Shown: piece by piece, positions 29,151 to 38,620 of the stretch
Layout of the letters: the number at the start of each line of letters is the position of its first letter
Position numbering within the stretch: the stretch's first letter is position 1
Origin: Gimesia chilikensis
GTDB taxonomy: Bacteria; Planctomycetota; Planctomycetia; Planctomycetales; Planctomycetaceae
Reading direction: 5' to 3'
Length of the DNA: 64,000 bases
NCBI RefSeq assembly: GCF_008329715.1
Contig: NZ_VTSR01000002.1
Coordinates: 62,001-126,000, forward strand
Notes under the pieces: model-generated
Seen by the model: only the letters and a program-made list of their open reading frames with translations
What the model was told of the DNA's origin: nothing
The model's database searches: none
Made by a program: the position numbers and the translations under genes

Positions 29151-32100
29151 ACATTCTCCCCGAATTTGCCATCCGCTATCGGACGATTGTTTTTACCATT
29201 GTCGGTCTGCTGGTCATCTGGGGCATCGTCTCCTTTCAGACCATGCCCCGCCGCGAAGACCCTGAATTTACCATTATGACCTGCGTCGTTACGACTCCCT
29301 GGCCGGGGGTCTCGGCGGAAAAAGTTGAAGAGCTGATTACCGATCCACTCGAAGAGGTCCTGGATGGCATCGAAGAGGTAGACGTTCTGCGTTCGACTTC
29401 CATCAACGGTCTGTCGACGATCTTTGTTGATCTGTATGACAACGTCTCCCCCGCGCACGTCGATCAGGTCTGGGATCAGGTACGCGCCCGTGTCCGGAAC
29501 GTAGAGATGCCCGAGGAAAATATCACCCCCATCGTCACCGACGACTTCGGCGACACAAGCGTGATCCTCTTTGCCATCTATCAGAAACCGTTACCGGGCC
29601 AGACAGAGATTGACCCGCACCGCATATACACCGACCGGGACCTGGATCTCTATTCAGAACGCGTTCGCGATGCCCTTCGCCTGCTTGATGGCGTCGCCAA
29701 AGTCCAGCGGTTCGGCGTCCGGGAAGAAGCGATCTACATCGAGACTGACGCCGGCACCTGGTCGCAGTTGCAACTGACCACCGGCGATCTCAAAGATCTG
29801 ATTTCCGACCGCAACATTATTGAAGCAGGAGGCCTGCTCGATACCGGCGATGGACGTTTCTATGTCAAACCGGGTGGAAAACTCGACGGCGTGAATGAAA
29901 TCAACACGATCGTCGCTGATCTCTCCAGTTCGGACAAAGGTTCCAACCAGGTGTATCTGGATGATCTGGGGCTGAATGTCAGACGTGCTTACCAGGATCC
30001 CCCCTCGCTCATCTGCCGCTACAGTGATCCGGAGACTTCGCAGTCCGCAGTGATCGTTGCGGTCACCATGAAATCGGGGTCGAATATCATCGATATCTGT
30101 AATGCCTCCAAAGCCCGCCTGGAGGAAATGCAGAATGTGACCTATGAACTTCCGCCAGATCTCGGACTCGTGCCTATCTCCGACCAGTCCGAAAGTGTGA
30201 ATAACCGCATTCATGATGTGATCATCAACGTCATTGAAGCAGTGATCATTGTGGTCGTGGTCGTCTACCTGGTCGTGGGCTTTCGCACCGCTACCGTCAT
30301 GGCTGCTAACATCCCCTTTGTCACCCTGATAGCCGTCGGCGTCATCACGCTCTTCGGAGTCCAACTCGAGCAGATGTCGCTGGCCTCCATGATTATCTCG
30401 CTCGGTCTGCTTGTGGATAACGCGGTGCAGATCTGTGATCAGTCGCGCACCAACCAGATTGAAGGCATGGGACCGATTGAAGCCAGCGTCAGCGGTGCCC
30501 GCATGTTGGCCGCTCCCATGCTGAATGGAACCCTTACCACCATCGCCTCCTTCGTGCCGATGGTCATCTTCTTTGAGGGAGGCAATCGCGAGTTTATCTA
30601 CAGTCTGCCGGTCACCCTCTCCGTGATGCTGGCCGTCAGTTGGGTTCTGGCGATGACCTTCTGTGTGATTCTCGCGGCCATGTTTATTCGCCCGCCCAAA
30701 TCCAAAGATCAACCCGGTGCGCCCCTGGTCCGCTGCTTCTACTGGTTTAAAGGCCTCTTTCGCCGCAATCGGGCTGCCGACGAATTCTCCTGGAAATCGG
30801 AGAACCAGCATTACATCAGTCGGATTTACGGGGCTCTGGTTTCACAGGCCATAAAACATAAATTCCTCACGCTGGGTGTTTCCATCAGTCTCTTTTTCCT
30901 GGCACTCAAACTGCCGGTCAGTACCGAGTTCTTCCCCCAGGGAGAACGGGATCAGTTTGTCGTCGGCGTCTGGCTCCCGGAAAACGTGAGCATCGAACAG
31001 ACCAATCAGGCCGCCAGGCAGGTTGAAGAACTGCTCCGTAAACTGAGCCCCACCACCGACGAAGCCGGCAATCAGGTCGAACGACTGCGGGCCATGCGCA
31101 CCCTGGTCGGAGGCGGCGGCTCCCGCTGGTATCTTTCCTGGAACCCCGAATCCCGGAAAGCCAACTACGCTGAGATCCTGATTCGAACCTCCGATCCGAA
31201 ACTCACGCACGACTTTGCCCAGCAGGTGCGTCAGGTCGCACTCACCGGCGATGCGGATCTGGGCATCGATCCGCTGCCGGGCATCCGCGTTGTCCCCATG
31301 GAGATGATGCTCGGACCACCGGCAGCACCGGTGGCCCTGCGGATTACCGGAAATGGCTTTGCAGACCTGCATAAACTCCGCGAGGTCGCCGGCCAGGTGG
31401 AGAAGCTGATCCGCGATCAGCCCGAGACCTGGAACACGCATGATTCCTGGGGCGCCGACGGCTACCAGCTGCAGGTCAACGTGGATGCCGACCGCGCCAG
31501 TCTGGCAGGAGTCAGTAATGCCCAGATCGCCTCGACCCTGAATACCTACTATTCGGGAAAACAGCTGACCATGTTCCGCGAAGGAGACTATTCGGTTCCC
31601 GTCTATTTCCGCCTGATTCCCGAGGGACGCAAATCCGTGTCGACCATCGAATCCGCCTACATCGAAGGTCGCAACGGCAAGGTTCCCATCAAATCGGTCG
31701 CAGCCTTCGAGTATGGCTGGGAACCCGCGGTCATCGAACGCCGCGATATGAACCGGACCATCGAAGTTTCTGCCCGCGTCGAACCCGGTGCCTCGGGAAA
31801 TGATATCGTGAGCCGGATCATGTCCTCGGACGAATTCAAACAGATCGAAGCGAATCTGCCCAACGGGTTCCGCATCGAAATTGGCGGTGCACTCGAAGAA
31901 TCGATGCAGGCTTCCGGCATGATGCTGAAAGCCTTCGGCATGTCCTTTGTAACCATCCTGCTCCTGCTGGTCATTCAGTTTAACAGCATCTCGAAGTCGA
32001 TCATGATTATCTTCACGCTCCCCCTGGCATTGATCGGGGCCTTGCTCGGTCTGTATCTCACCAGTAATCCCCTGGGCTTCATGCCTCAGCTGGGTATCCT

Positions 32101-32515
32101 GTCCCTGTTCGGAATCGTTTTAAATACGGCTATCATTTTCATGGAGTTCGCCGACTACCAGATCGCTTCTCGCTCGAAGGCCAGCAGCGGACGCGGTCCC
32201 ATTGCCGGGCTCACCCGGGATGAGTTCCGCGACTGTCTGGCCGAAGCCGGCAAGCAGCGCCTGCTCCCCATCTTCCTGACCACAGCCACCACCGTCGGCG
32301 GTCTGCTCCCCCTTGCCCTGGCTGGCGGGCCGTTGTGGGTGGGCATGGCCTGGCTGATGATCGTCGGCCTGTTGATGGCCACCCTGCTGACCCTGTTCGT
32401 CATCCCGGCTCTGTACGCCATCATCGTCGAAAATTTCCGCATCAGCCCGCTCAGTGTTCCCATGGAGGATGAGCCCGTTCTCAAGGAGGTGCCACAGCCA
32501 CTATCTGCCGTTTGA
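29147..32515 (+). CDS. RND efflux pump, second system
   Basis: 1122 residues with the twelve-helix RND plan: one N-terminal helix (TIVFTIVGLLVIWGIVSF), a large periplasmic domain, helices 2-6 (VIEAVIIVVVVVYLVVGF onward), a second helix-plus-domain half (KFLTLGVSISLFFLAL) and five C-terminal helices. Helix 4 carries ISLGLLVDNAVQICDQS, with one conserved Asp in place of the AcrB Asp-Asp pair. This is the pattern of the MdtB/VexF-like or Bacteroidetes/planctomycete HAE-type branch rather than CusA. It is translationally coupled to the enlarged adaptor and has no channel gene beside it. Substrate unknown. Confidence 0.93.
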   Translation: MNILPEFAIRYRTIVFTIVGLLVIWGIVSFQTMPRREDPEFTIMTCVVTTPWPGVSAEKVEELITDPLEEVLDGIEEVDVLRSTSINGLSTIFVDLYDNVSPAHVDQVWDQVRARVRNVEMPEENITPIVTDDFGDTSVILFAIYQKPLPGQTEIDPHRIYTDRDLDLYSERVRDALRLLDGVAKVQRFGVREEAIYIETDAGTWSQLQLTTGDLKDLISDRNIIEAGGLLDTGDGRFYVKPGGKLDGVNEINTIVADLSSSDKGSNQVYLDDLGLNVRRAYQDPPSLICRYSDPETSQSAVIVAVTMKSGSNIIDICNASKARLEEMQNVTYELPPDLGLVPISDQSESVNNRIHDVIINVIEAVIIVVVVVYLVVGFRTATVMAANIPFVTLIAVGVITLFGVQLEQMSLASMIISLGLLVDNAVQICDQSRTNQIEGMGPIEASVSGARMLAAPMLNGTLTTIASFVPMVIFFEGGNREFIYSLPVTLSVMLAVSWVLAMTFCVILAAMFIRPPKSKDQPGAPLVRCFYWFKGLFRRNRAADEFSWKSENQHYISRIYGALVSQAIKHKFLTLGVSISLFFLALKLPVSTEFFPQGERDQFVVGVWLPENVSIEQTNQAARQVEELLRKLSPTTDEAGNQVERLRAMRTLVGGGGSRWYLSWNPESRKANYAEILIRTSDPKLTHDFAQQVRQVALTGDADLGIDPLPGIRVVPMEMMLGPPAAPVALRITGNGFADLHKLREVAGQVEKLIRDQPETWNTHDSWGADGYQLQVNVDADRASLAGVSNAQIASTLNTYYSGKQLTMFREGDYSVPVYFRLIPEGRKSVSTIESAYIEGRNGKVPIKSVAAFEYGWEPAVIERRDMNRTIEVSARVEPGASGNDIVSRIMSSDEFKQIEANLPNGFRIEIGGALEESMQASGMMLKAFGMSFVTILLLLVIQFNSISKSIMIIFTLPLALIGALLGLYLTSNPLGFMPQLGILSLFGIVLNTAIIFMEFADYQIASRSKASSGRGPIAGLTRDEFRDCLAEAGKQRLLPIFLTTATTVGGLLPLALAGGPLWVGMAWLMIVGLLMATLLTLFVIPALYAIIVENFRISPLSVPMEDEPVLKEVPQPLSAV

Positions 32516-32605
32516 CGGTTCCCTCGCAGATACCTTACATGTAAAATAAAAGCACTGGCCAAATCGAATAAATTGTTTCGCGTCCCCTTTATTCAGGAAC
32601 CTGCT

Positions 32606-33316
32606 ATGCGTGTTTTATGTTTTACTCTGCTCGCCACCGTCTGCCTGCATTTCTCTCCTGTCATGGCCCAGGAGACTGCCACCGCGCCACCTCAAAGTGT
32701 GAAGCCGGGCATCAACAAGTCATTCCTCGATCCCGATCTGGACGTCGATCAATGGATTAAACGCTTTGAAGTCGAAAGCCGGGAAGTCTTCCGTGCCCGC
32801 GACCAGATAGTGAAACAGCTGAAACTCAAGCCCGGCGATCGCATTGCCGACGTCGGCACCGGGACGGGGCTATTCGTGGAACCGTTCTCTCTGGCAGTTG
32901 GAGAAAAAGGCTGGGTGTTTGCTTTGGATATTGTCCCCAAATTCGTCGAACGGGTCGGGAAAATCTCGGATATCCTGGATCTGAAGAATGTCACTCCCGT
33001 CCTCTGTGGACAGGACGACGTCCGCCTGCCCCCCGCTTCGATTGACGCCGCCTTCATCTGCGATGTCTACCACCATTTCGAATACCCGTCCCGTTCCATG
33101 ACCTCCCTGCACAAGGCACTCGTTCCCGGCGGTCAGCTGATTCTGATCGACTTCGAACGCATCCCCGGTAAGTCCCGCGAATGGACGCTGGGCCATGTTC
33201 GCGCAGGAAAAGAGACCTTCCGCAAAGAAGTCGAAGACGCCGGGTTCGAATTCGTGGAAGAAGTGAAAATTCCCGCCTTTGAGGAAAACTACTTCCTGCG
33301 TTTCAAACGCAAGTAA
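32606..33316 (+). CDS. Class I SAM-dependent methyltransferase with signal peptide
   Basis: About 236 residues. It starts with a Sec-type signal peptide (LCFTLLATVCLHFSPVMAQE), which is odd because SAM is made in the cytoplasm. The enzyme part is a UbiE-like methyltransferase: motif I is IADVGTGTGLFVEPF, followed by the acidic FALDIVPKFVERV, motif II-like IDAAFICDVYHHFE and LVPGGQLILIDFERIPG. Start ATG 32606 has AGGA eight bases upstream; the frame also opens at 32573 but then the signal peptide is internal. It lies 90 bases after the second RND pump on the same strand and may be co-transcribed with it. Confidence 0.85.
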   Translation: MRVLCFTLLATVCLHFSPVMAQETATAPPQSVKPGINKSFLDPDLDVDQWIKRFEVESREVFRARDQIVKQLKLKPGDRIADVGTGTGLFVEPFSLAVGEKGWVFALDIVPKFVERVGKISDILDLKNVTPVLCGQDDVRLPPASIDAAFICDVYHHFEYPSRSMTSLHKALVPGGQLILIDFERIPGKSREWTLGHVRAGKETFRKEVEDAGFEFVEEVKIPAFEENYFLRFKRK

Positions 33317-33324
33317 ATCCAAGC

Positions 33325-35403
33325 TTACTTTTCCGCGATCGGCAGCAGCTGGATCGCATCCAGAATCACGAAGCCGTCAGTCTGATCGTTGCTGACGGTG
33401 ATCGTGGTTTCGGTATCGCCCTGCAACCGGACTGTTCCGATCTCGCGAAACTGTTTCCCCGCCGGCAGTGGCCTGGTCTGATCGACGGTCAGCATCGTTT
33501 GCTTTGTGCCGCTGGATACGTTCACGGGCACCTGTTTCGCACGGGTTGGATGCGCCGAGTATGCCATCAGCACTTGATAACGGCCCGTGTGGGGGACTTT
33601 GAAGCGGAAGGTCGCCGACGCGGTTCCGTTCCCCTGCTTTCCGTCGTGCACGTAACCCTTGCCGATATAAGGTTTGAAATTCGTGGAGCGGCTCCAGCTC
33701 CCCTTGAGTTCCGCGGCACCATCATCCAGCACCACGCCTGGTAGCGACTTCGGATCAATGCCGCTCACGGTTTTCGGTTCCGGAGGGACTTCGGGCAACT
33801 CAAGAACCTGTCCCCGCTTCAGCAGTCTCTTCCGCAGTTCCGGGTAGGGAAGCTTCTGCACGGTCGTGTTTTTACTGGCAGTCATGGCCGCCGCGATACC
33901 GGCACTCTGTCCCAGGATCATCCATGTGGGCTCCACGCGAATCGAAGAGATTCCCACGTGAGTGCAGGAGAGAGCCACCGGCACCAGCAGGTTGGTGCAC
34001 TCATCTGGTTTTGGCAGGATCGAACGATAGGGGACGTGATACGCATAGCCCTGTTTCGGATACGCGCGTCGTACGGGGAAAATCGTTCCCTCATTCATCA
34101 CGCCGCCCCCTTCCAGGGCCACCCGCTGACAGTCATGTGAATCGATGGGAAAAGAAGAGATCACAATCGGATCCTCTTTTTCCGGCTGATCCAGAATGTC
34201 TTTCTGACTCAGCACAAACATGCCCCGCATCCGGCGTCCCTCCCGCACATACAGGGCGGGTGAGAAATGTCCGTATTCGGGGAACTCATCTTTGCAGAGC
34301 CCCAGTCGCGCATATTGCTGGCGAATCTTTTCCGGGACCACCGGATCCGTTGTCAGAAAATGATAAAACTCCAGTGTATACTGCTTATGTTCTTCCCAGA
34401 TCGCGGATCGCCCTGCTGCGTCCGCTTCACTCCAGCCGTTACAGGCTCCCACGAGACCGAGCGAGAACTGGCCTCCAATCGAATTGTTGCCGTCCAGTTT
34501 GCCGCCGGGCAGTGGATACATATCCCAGCCCACGCGGCCCCCCGATTTCACATACCGTCGTACTACCTCAAATCGGGCGGGATTATAATTCTTCGGCTCG
34601 GGGAAAGGGACCCGGTTGTCGGGATCATCCGTCAGACAGAGCCGGAAACTGTAAACCATGACATTGGAATCACCTTCATCTTCAGGCCCCGCATCCGTCG
34701 TGGTAATCAAAGGCAACGGCTGTCCCTGGTCATCAAAACCGTTGATCTTCATTTTCCCTTTCGGGTAGCGTTTGCCCGCCAGGGATTCACCATATTCCGC
34801 TTTCCCTTCGCGTCCAATGGTCCAACTGACGCCAGCCGCTGCCATTAGATCTCCTTCATAAGTGCCGTCCACGAAGACCTGCGCTGCGAAGCGTCCCCTG
34901 TTGGTGACCAGTTCTTTGATTTGCGTCCCTGTTTTCTGAACCGACTGCAGACGCTGTTCCGGCAGGACTTTGACGCCCGCCTCATCCAGCATCTGTCGTG
35001 TCACCCGCATTGCCACGTGTGGCTCGTAGGTCCATTTCGACTGGTCTTTCACACTGACCTTGTATGGCAGCGTGATTCCCCGGTCGGCATAGTCTTTCTC
35101 GATCCGCGTATGCCATTCATCAAACAGCCCCATGACCGTGCTGCGGACCGTCTGATTGGAATCGCTGAAGCTCAGGCCGCCGGTATTCAAACCCCCGATA
35201 TGGTCGGTCGGCTCCAGCAGAATCACCTCAGCTCCTTCGCGTGCCGCCGCAATTGCTGCACAGAATCCCCCCGGCGTTGCCCCGTAAACAATGACATCAG
35301 CCTTTAGTGGTTTCTGTTGCTCGGTCTGTGCTGCACGGAGCGGACTAAGCAGCAGGAAAAGGGCTGCCAGGAACAGGGAGAGTAGACGAACTGGTTGAAA
35401 CAT
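33325..35403 (-). CDS. Exported FAD-dependent oxidoreductase with golvesin-like C-terminal domain
   Basis: 692 residues. Signal peptide (LLSLFLAALFLLLSPLRAAQ). The FAD-binding fold starts with VIVYGATPGGFCAAIAAAREG and the acidic end ILLEP, then HIGGLNTGGLSFSD, typical of the FAD-dependent oxidoreductase family common in planctomycete genomes and often misnamed xanthan lyase. Near residue 510, SIRVEPTWMILGQSAGIAAAM is the second FAD contact. From about 560 to the end lies a beta-sandwich (GSWSRSTNFKPYIGKGYVHDG, FKVPHTGRYQVLMAYSAHP, TDGFVILDAIQLLP) matching the golvesin/Xly-type binding domain. Probably oxidises or isomerises a sugar unit outside the cytoplasm; exact reaction unknown. Only eight bases from the convergent methyltransferase stop. 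Confidence 0.9.
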   Translation of the reverse strand: MFQPVRLLSLFLAALFLLLSPLRAAQTEQQKPLKADVIVYGATPGGFCAAIAAAREGAEVILLEPTDHIGGLNTGGLSFSDSNQTVRSTVMGLFDEWHTRIEKDYADRGITLPYKVSVKDQSKWTYEPHVAMRVTRQMLDEAGVKVLPEQRLQSVQKTGTQIKELVTNRGRFAAQVFVDGTYEGDLMAAAGVSWTIGREGKAEYGESLAGKRYPKGKMKINGFDDQGQPLPLITTTDAGPEDEGDSNVMVYSFRLCLTDDPDNRVPFPEPKNYNPARFEVVRRYVKSGGRVGWDMYPLPGGKLDGNNSIGGQFSLGLVGACNGWSEADAAGRSAIWEEHKQYTLEFYHFLTTDPVVPEKIRQQYARLGLCKDEFPEYGHFSPALYVREGRRMRGMFVLSQKDILDQPEKEDPIVISSFPIDSHDCQRVALEGGGVMNEGTIFPVRRAYPKQGYAYHVPYRSILPKPDECTNLLVPVALSCTHVGISSIRVEPTWMILGQSAGIAAAMTASKNTTVQKLPYPELRKRLLKRGQVLELPEVPPEPKTVSGIDPKSLPGVVLDDGAAELKGSWSRSTNFKPYIGKGYVHDGKQGNGTASATFRFKVPHTGRYQVLMAYSAHPTRAKQVPVNVSSGTKQTMLTVDQTRPLPAGKQFREIGTVRLQGDTETTITVSNDQTDGFVILDAIQLLPIAEK

Positions 35404-35668
35404 ATGTAAATCCCGTGGGTGAGCGCGAAAAGGTAATTAGATTCTGGTACTGAATGCCACACGAGGACGAGTGCTTCCAGCCAGGCTTCAATATAAAGCG
35501 TTTCTCCTCATTTTCCCAGTCGACCAGCAGGCGTTCCCGATTTGATGTCGTCCTGGGAAGAACCATTCTATCTGTCACTTCTCAAAATTTAATTATCGAA
35601 TCTTCTTCGGGTTAGGATAGAATACTGCGTCAGTTTAAGGTGAGCTGTGGAAAGGATTCGAAATAGAT

Positions 35669-37201
35669 ATGACCGCCGATGATGAGATAACAGACCATGC
35701 TTCCCGCGTACTGCAGAAACGCGGTGCCGGCCTGCTGCTGCATGCGACATCCTTACCCGGTCCATATGGCATCGGCGATCTGGGAGCCGCGGCCCGTGAC
35801 TGGATCGACCTGCTCGCCCGGGCGGGACAGTCCTGGTGGCAGATGCTACCCCTCTCGGCGATCGGCTACGGAGATTCTCCCTACCAGCCCGTCTCCTCTT
35901 TCGCCGGCAACTGGCTGTTGATCAGCCCCGCAGATCTCCTCGCGGTGGGGTTAGTTCATGAGAATGAACTAGCGGTTCCCGATTTCGCAGCCGACTACGT
36001 CGACTATCCGGCAGTCAGAGCATTCAAACAGCGGTTGCTGCAGACCGTCTACGCCAACTTTGATCCCAGGGCCAGTGAAGAACTCCGCCAGCACTATGCA
36101 CGGTTCCTGGAGCAGGAACAGCACTGGCTGGAAGAATACACTCTGTTCCAGGCCCTCTCAGATCGCTATGAGGGAGCCAGTTATCTCACCTGGCCTGCAG
36201 AACTGCTCCACCGGGAAGAGGCTGCCCTGGCTGAAGCACGTCGACAACTGACCCCGGAAATCGAACAGATCCGCCTGGCTCAGTTTCTGGTGTACAGTCA
36301 GGCGGAGCGACTCAAAGAGTATGCACACGAGCAGGGAATTCAGCTTATCGGCGATCTCCCCTTTTTTGTCTCTCCCGATTCCTGTGACGCCTGGGCGAAC
36401 CCGGAACTGTTCCTGCTGGATGAACAGCTCAGGCCGAAGTTCGTCGCCGGCGTCCCTCCTGATTACTTCAGTGCCGAGGGACAACTCTGGGGTAATCCAG
36501 TTTTTGACTGGGAGGCACTCCGTGAGACCGGCTATCAGTGGAATATCAATCGCATCCGCGCACTTCTGCAGCACGTGGACCTCATCCGTCTCGATCATTT
36601 CCGGGGCTTCGCTGCCGCCTGGCACGTCCCCGCTGGCGCGCCCAGTGCACTTTCTGGGGAATGGGTGACCGGACCGGGCAGTGACTTCTTTAATGTCGTA
36701 CAGAGGGAACTGGGCTCACTCCCCTTTATTGCTGAGGATCTGGGAGTCATCACCGACGACGTCAACGAACTCCGCGACCGCTTCCAACTGCCGGGGACCA
36801 GGGTTCTGCAGTTCGCCTTCGACGGAGATCCCGCGAATCCTTACCTGCCTCAGAATTTCAATCAGAATTCCGTTGTCTATACGGGCACGCACGATAATAA
36901 CACCACGCGTGGCTGGTTCCGCAGCCTGTCTGCTGAGGAACGTCTGCCGATATATCAGCTTCTGCAACGTGCGGATATATCCGAGACAGAAATCGCACCA
37001 CTCTTCCTGGAACAGGCCTGGTCCTCCGTGGCGATGTTGTCGATCGCTCCCCTGCAGGATCTGCTGAATCTGGGCGAGGAAGCCCGGATGAATACGCCTG
37101 GATCATGCGAGGGAAACTGGCGCTGGCGATGCACAACGGACCTGTTATCGGAGTCAGCCTTTCAATCGCTACAGAAATTGACGACAATGGAAAAACGATA
37201 A
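35669..37201 (+). CDS. malQ: 4-alpha-glucanotransferase (GH77)
   Basis: 510 residues, normal for the bacterial type. Characteristic stretches: RGAGLLLHATSLPGPYGIGDLG and SWWQMLPLSAIGYGDSPYQ at the start, GDLPFFVSPDSCDAWANPELF, then IRLDHFRGFAAAW with the catalytic Asp nucleophile, FIAEDLGVITDDV with the acid/base Glu, and VVYTGTHDNNTTRGWF with the third acid. The enzyme transfers maltosyl and longer units between alpha-1,4-glucans during glycogen or maltodextrin use. It lies 48 bases upstream of tal on the same strand, so both probably form one transcript for central carbohydrate metabolism. The gap to the divergent FAD oxidoreductase (265 bases) showed no other feature. Confidence 0.97.
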   Translation: MTADDEITDHASRVLQKRGAGLLLHATSLPGPYGIGDLGAAARDWIDLLARAGQSWWQMLPLSAIGYGDSPYQPVSSFAGNWLLISPADLLAVGLVHENELAVPDFAADYVDYPAVRAFKQRLLQTVYANFDPRASEELRQHYARFLEQEQHWLEEYTLFQALSDRYEGASYLTWPAELLHREEAALAEARRQLTPEIEQIRLAQFLVYSQAERLKEYAHEQGIQLIGDLPFFVSPDSCDAWANPELFLLDEQLRPKFVAGVPPDYFSAEGQLWGNPVFDWEALRETGYQWNINRIRALLQHVDLIRLDHFRGFAAAWHVPAGAPSALSGEWVTGPGSDFFNVVQRELGSLPFIAEDLGVITDDVNELRDRFQLPGTRVLQFAFDGDPANPYLPQNFNQNSVVYTGTHDNNTTRGWFRSLSAEERLPIYQLLQRADISETEIAPLFLEQAWSSVAMLSIAPLQDLLNLGEEARMNTPGSCEGNWRWRCTTDLLSESAFQSLQKLTTMEKR

Positions 37202-37249
37202 ACGGAAACTCAAAAAGTATAAATCTACACCATAACAGGAGGTCATCTG

Positions 37250-38329
37250 ATGTCAGCCACTAAACAACTTCATGATCTGGGACAAAGTCTCTGGATTGAT
37301 AATATCACCCGGGACATGCTGAAAGAGGGCACGCTCCAGCAGTACATCGAAGAGCTTTCACTCACAGGCCTGACCTCCAATCCGACGATCTTCCAGAAAG
37401 CCATCAAGAGCAGCAAGCTCTACGACGATTCTATTCTCGAACTGCGCAACCAGGGACGGGAAGGCGAACAGCTCTTCTTCGAACTGGCACTGCAGGATAT
37501 CCAGGAAGCCGCCGATTTCTTTCGGCCGGTCTGGGAGCGCACCGCGGGGGTCGACGGCTGGGTCTCACTCGAAGTCTCACCCACCCTCGCCTACGATACC
37601 GCAGGCACGATCGCTTCTGCCCAGGATCTGCATGAACGTGCGGGGCGGTCCAATGTCCTTATCAAAATTCCGGGGACGACAGAAGGTCTGCCCGCGATTG
37701 AAGAATCGATCTTCGCCGGCATTCCCGTGAATGTGACGCTGCTCTTTTCTCCCGAACACTACGTGGCTGCCGCGGAAGCCTACCTGCGTGGCATTGAACG
37801 CCGTATCGAAGCGGGCCTGAATCCCGTCGTGGGATCGGTCGCTTCCCTGTTTATCAGTCGCTGGGACCGCGCTGTCGTTGATCAGGTTCCCGAAAACCTG
37901 CATAACCGCCTGGGAATTGCCATCGGTCAGCAGTGTTACAAAGCCTACAAAGAGCTGATGAATTCTCCCCGCTGGCAGCGGATCTTCAACTGTGGTGCGC
38001 AGATGCAGCGTCTGCTCTGGGCCAGTACCGGTGCGAAAGATCCCAACGCTTCTGACGTTCTTTACATCACATCACTGGCCTCCCCCTTCACAGTGAATAC
38101 GATGCCCGAAGAAACACTGCACGCGTTTGCCGATCACGGCGAGACCGGAGAACTGCTGGCAGACGACGGCGGCGAAAGTGGCTCCCTGTTAGGTGAGTTC
38201 ACCAGCGCAGGCGTCGACTGCGATGCCCTTGCCGCAAAACTGCAGAAAGATGGTGCAGAGTCGTTCGTCGATTCCTGGAACGATCTGCTCGAACAGCTGG
38301 CTTCCAAAAGTGCTTCGCTGACCAGCTGA
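37250..38329 (+). CDS. tal: Transaldolase
   Basis: 359 residues, the longer type found in actinobacteria, cyanobacteria and planctomycetes. LHDLGQSLWIDNITRDML and LTGLTSNPTIFQKAI begin the barrel; GWVSLEVSPTLAYDT carries conserved acids; VLIKIPGTTEGLPAI contains the Schiff-base Lys; GIPVNVTLLFSPEHY and VASLFISRWDR follow. It exchanges a three-carbon dihydroxyacetone unit between sedoheptulose-7-phosphate and glyceraldehyde-3-phosphate in the pentose phosphate pathway. AGGAGG stands six bases before the ATG, a strong site. A terminator follows the stop. Confidence 0.97.
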   Translation: MSATKQLHDLGQSLWIDNITRDMLKEGTLQQYIEELSLTGLTSNPTIFQKAIKSSKLYDDSILELRNQGREGEQLFFELALQDIQEAADFFRPVWERTAGVDGWVSLEVSPTLAYDTAGTIASAQDLHERAGRSNVLIKIPGTTEGLPAIEESIFAGIPVNVTLLFSPEHYVAAAEAYLRGIERRIEAGLNPVVGSVASLFISRWDRAVVDQVPENLHNRLGIAIGQQCYKAYKELMNSPRWQRIFNCGAQMQRLLWASTGAKDPNASDVLYITSLASPFTVNTMPEETLHAFADHGETGELLADDGGESGSLLGEFTSAGVDCDALAAKLQKDGAESFVDSWNDLLEQLASKSASLTS

Positions 38330-38367
38330 TTACAGCTGATAACGCTAACCTGTTTTGTGACAACACT

Positions 38368-38403
38368 GAGCGCAACGATAACGTGTCGTCTGCGCTCTTT
38401 TTT
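38368..38403 (+). terminator. Rho-independent terminator after tal
   Basis: GAGCGCAACGA at 38368-38378 pairs with TCGT-c-TGCGCTC at 38386-38397 (one bulge), followed by six T. Lies 38 bases after the tal stop. Confidence 0.9.
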
Positions 38404-38426
38404 ACGTAACGCAGGTTGAATCCCTC

Positions 38427-38455
38427 TTGACGGCTGCGAGGGGAATCTGGATACT
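38427..38455 (+). promoter_or_regulatory. Candidate promoter of the heavy-metal efflux operon
   Basis: TTGACG (38427-38432), 17 bases, GATACT (38450-38455), a fair match to sigma-70 boxes. It is the only good pair between the tal terminator and the Cys-rich gene. No clear metal-regulator palindrome was seen around it. Confidence 0.4.
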
Positions 38456-38620
38456 TCCGCAGCTTGCCCCGGTTTTGGTGCTTAGCAGCGCAAAACCCGA
38501 ACTGTCCAGGAAAGATGATTTCACGTCACTTCACCTGCAGTTCCATACGACAGCGGACGATCATTAAGGATAGTGACCGTCGCTGCAACAGGGCAGCGAT
38601 CAGCAAAGGAATGCCATTTC

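Noticed and set aside
29654-30811. Minus-strand His/Gly/Asp-rich frame of 385 codons inside the second RND pump
   Set aside because: Its odd composition arises from the opposite strand of membrane-helix codons; it is not a real metal-binding protein.
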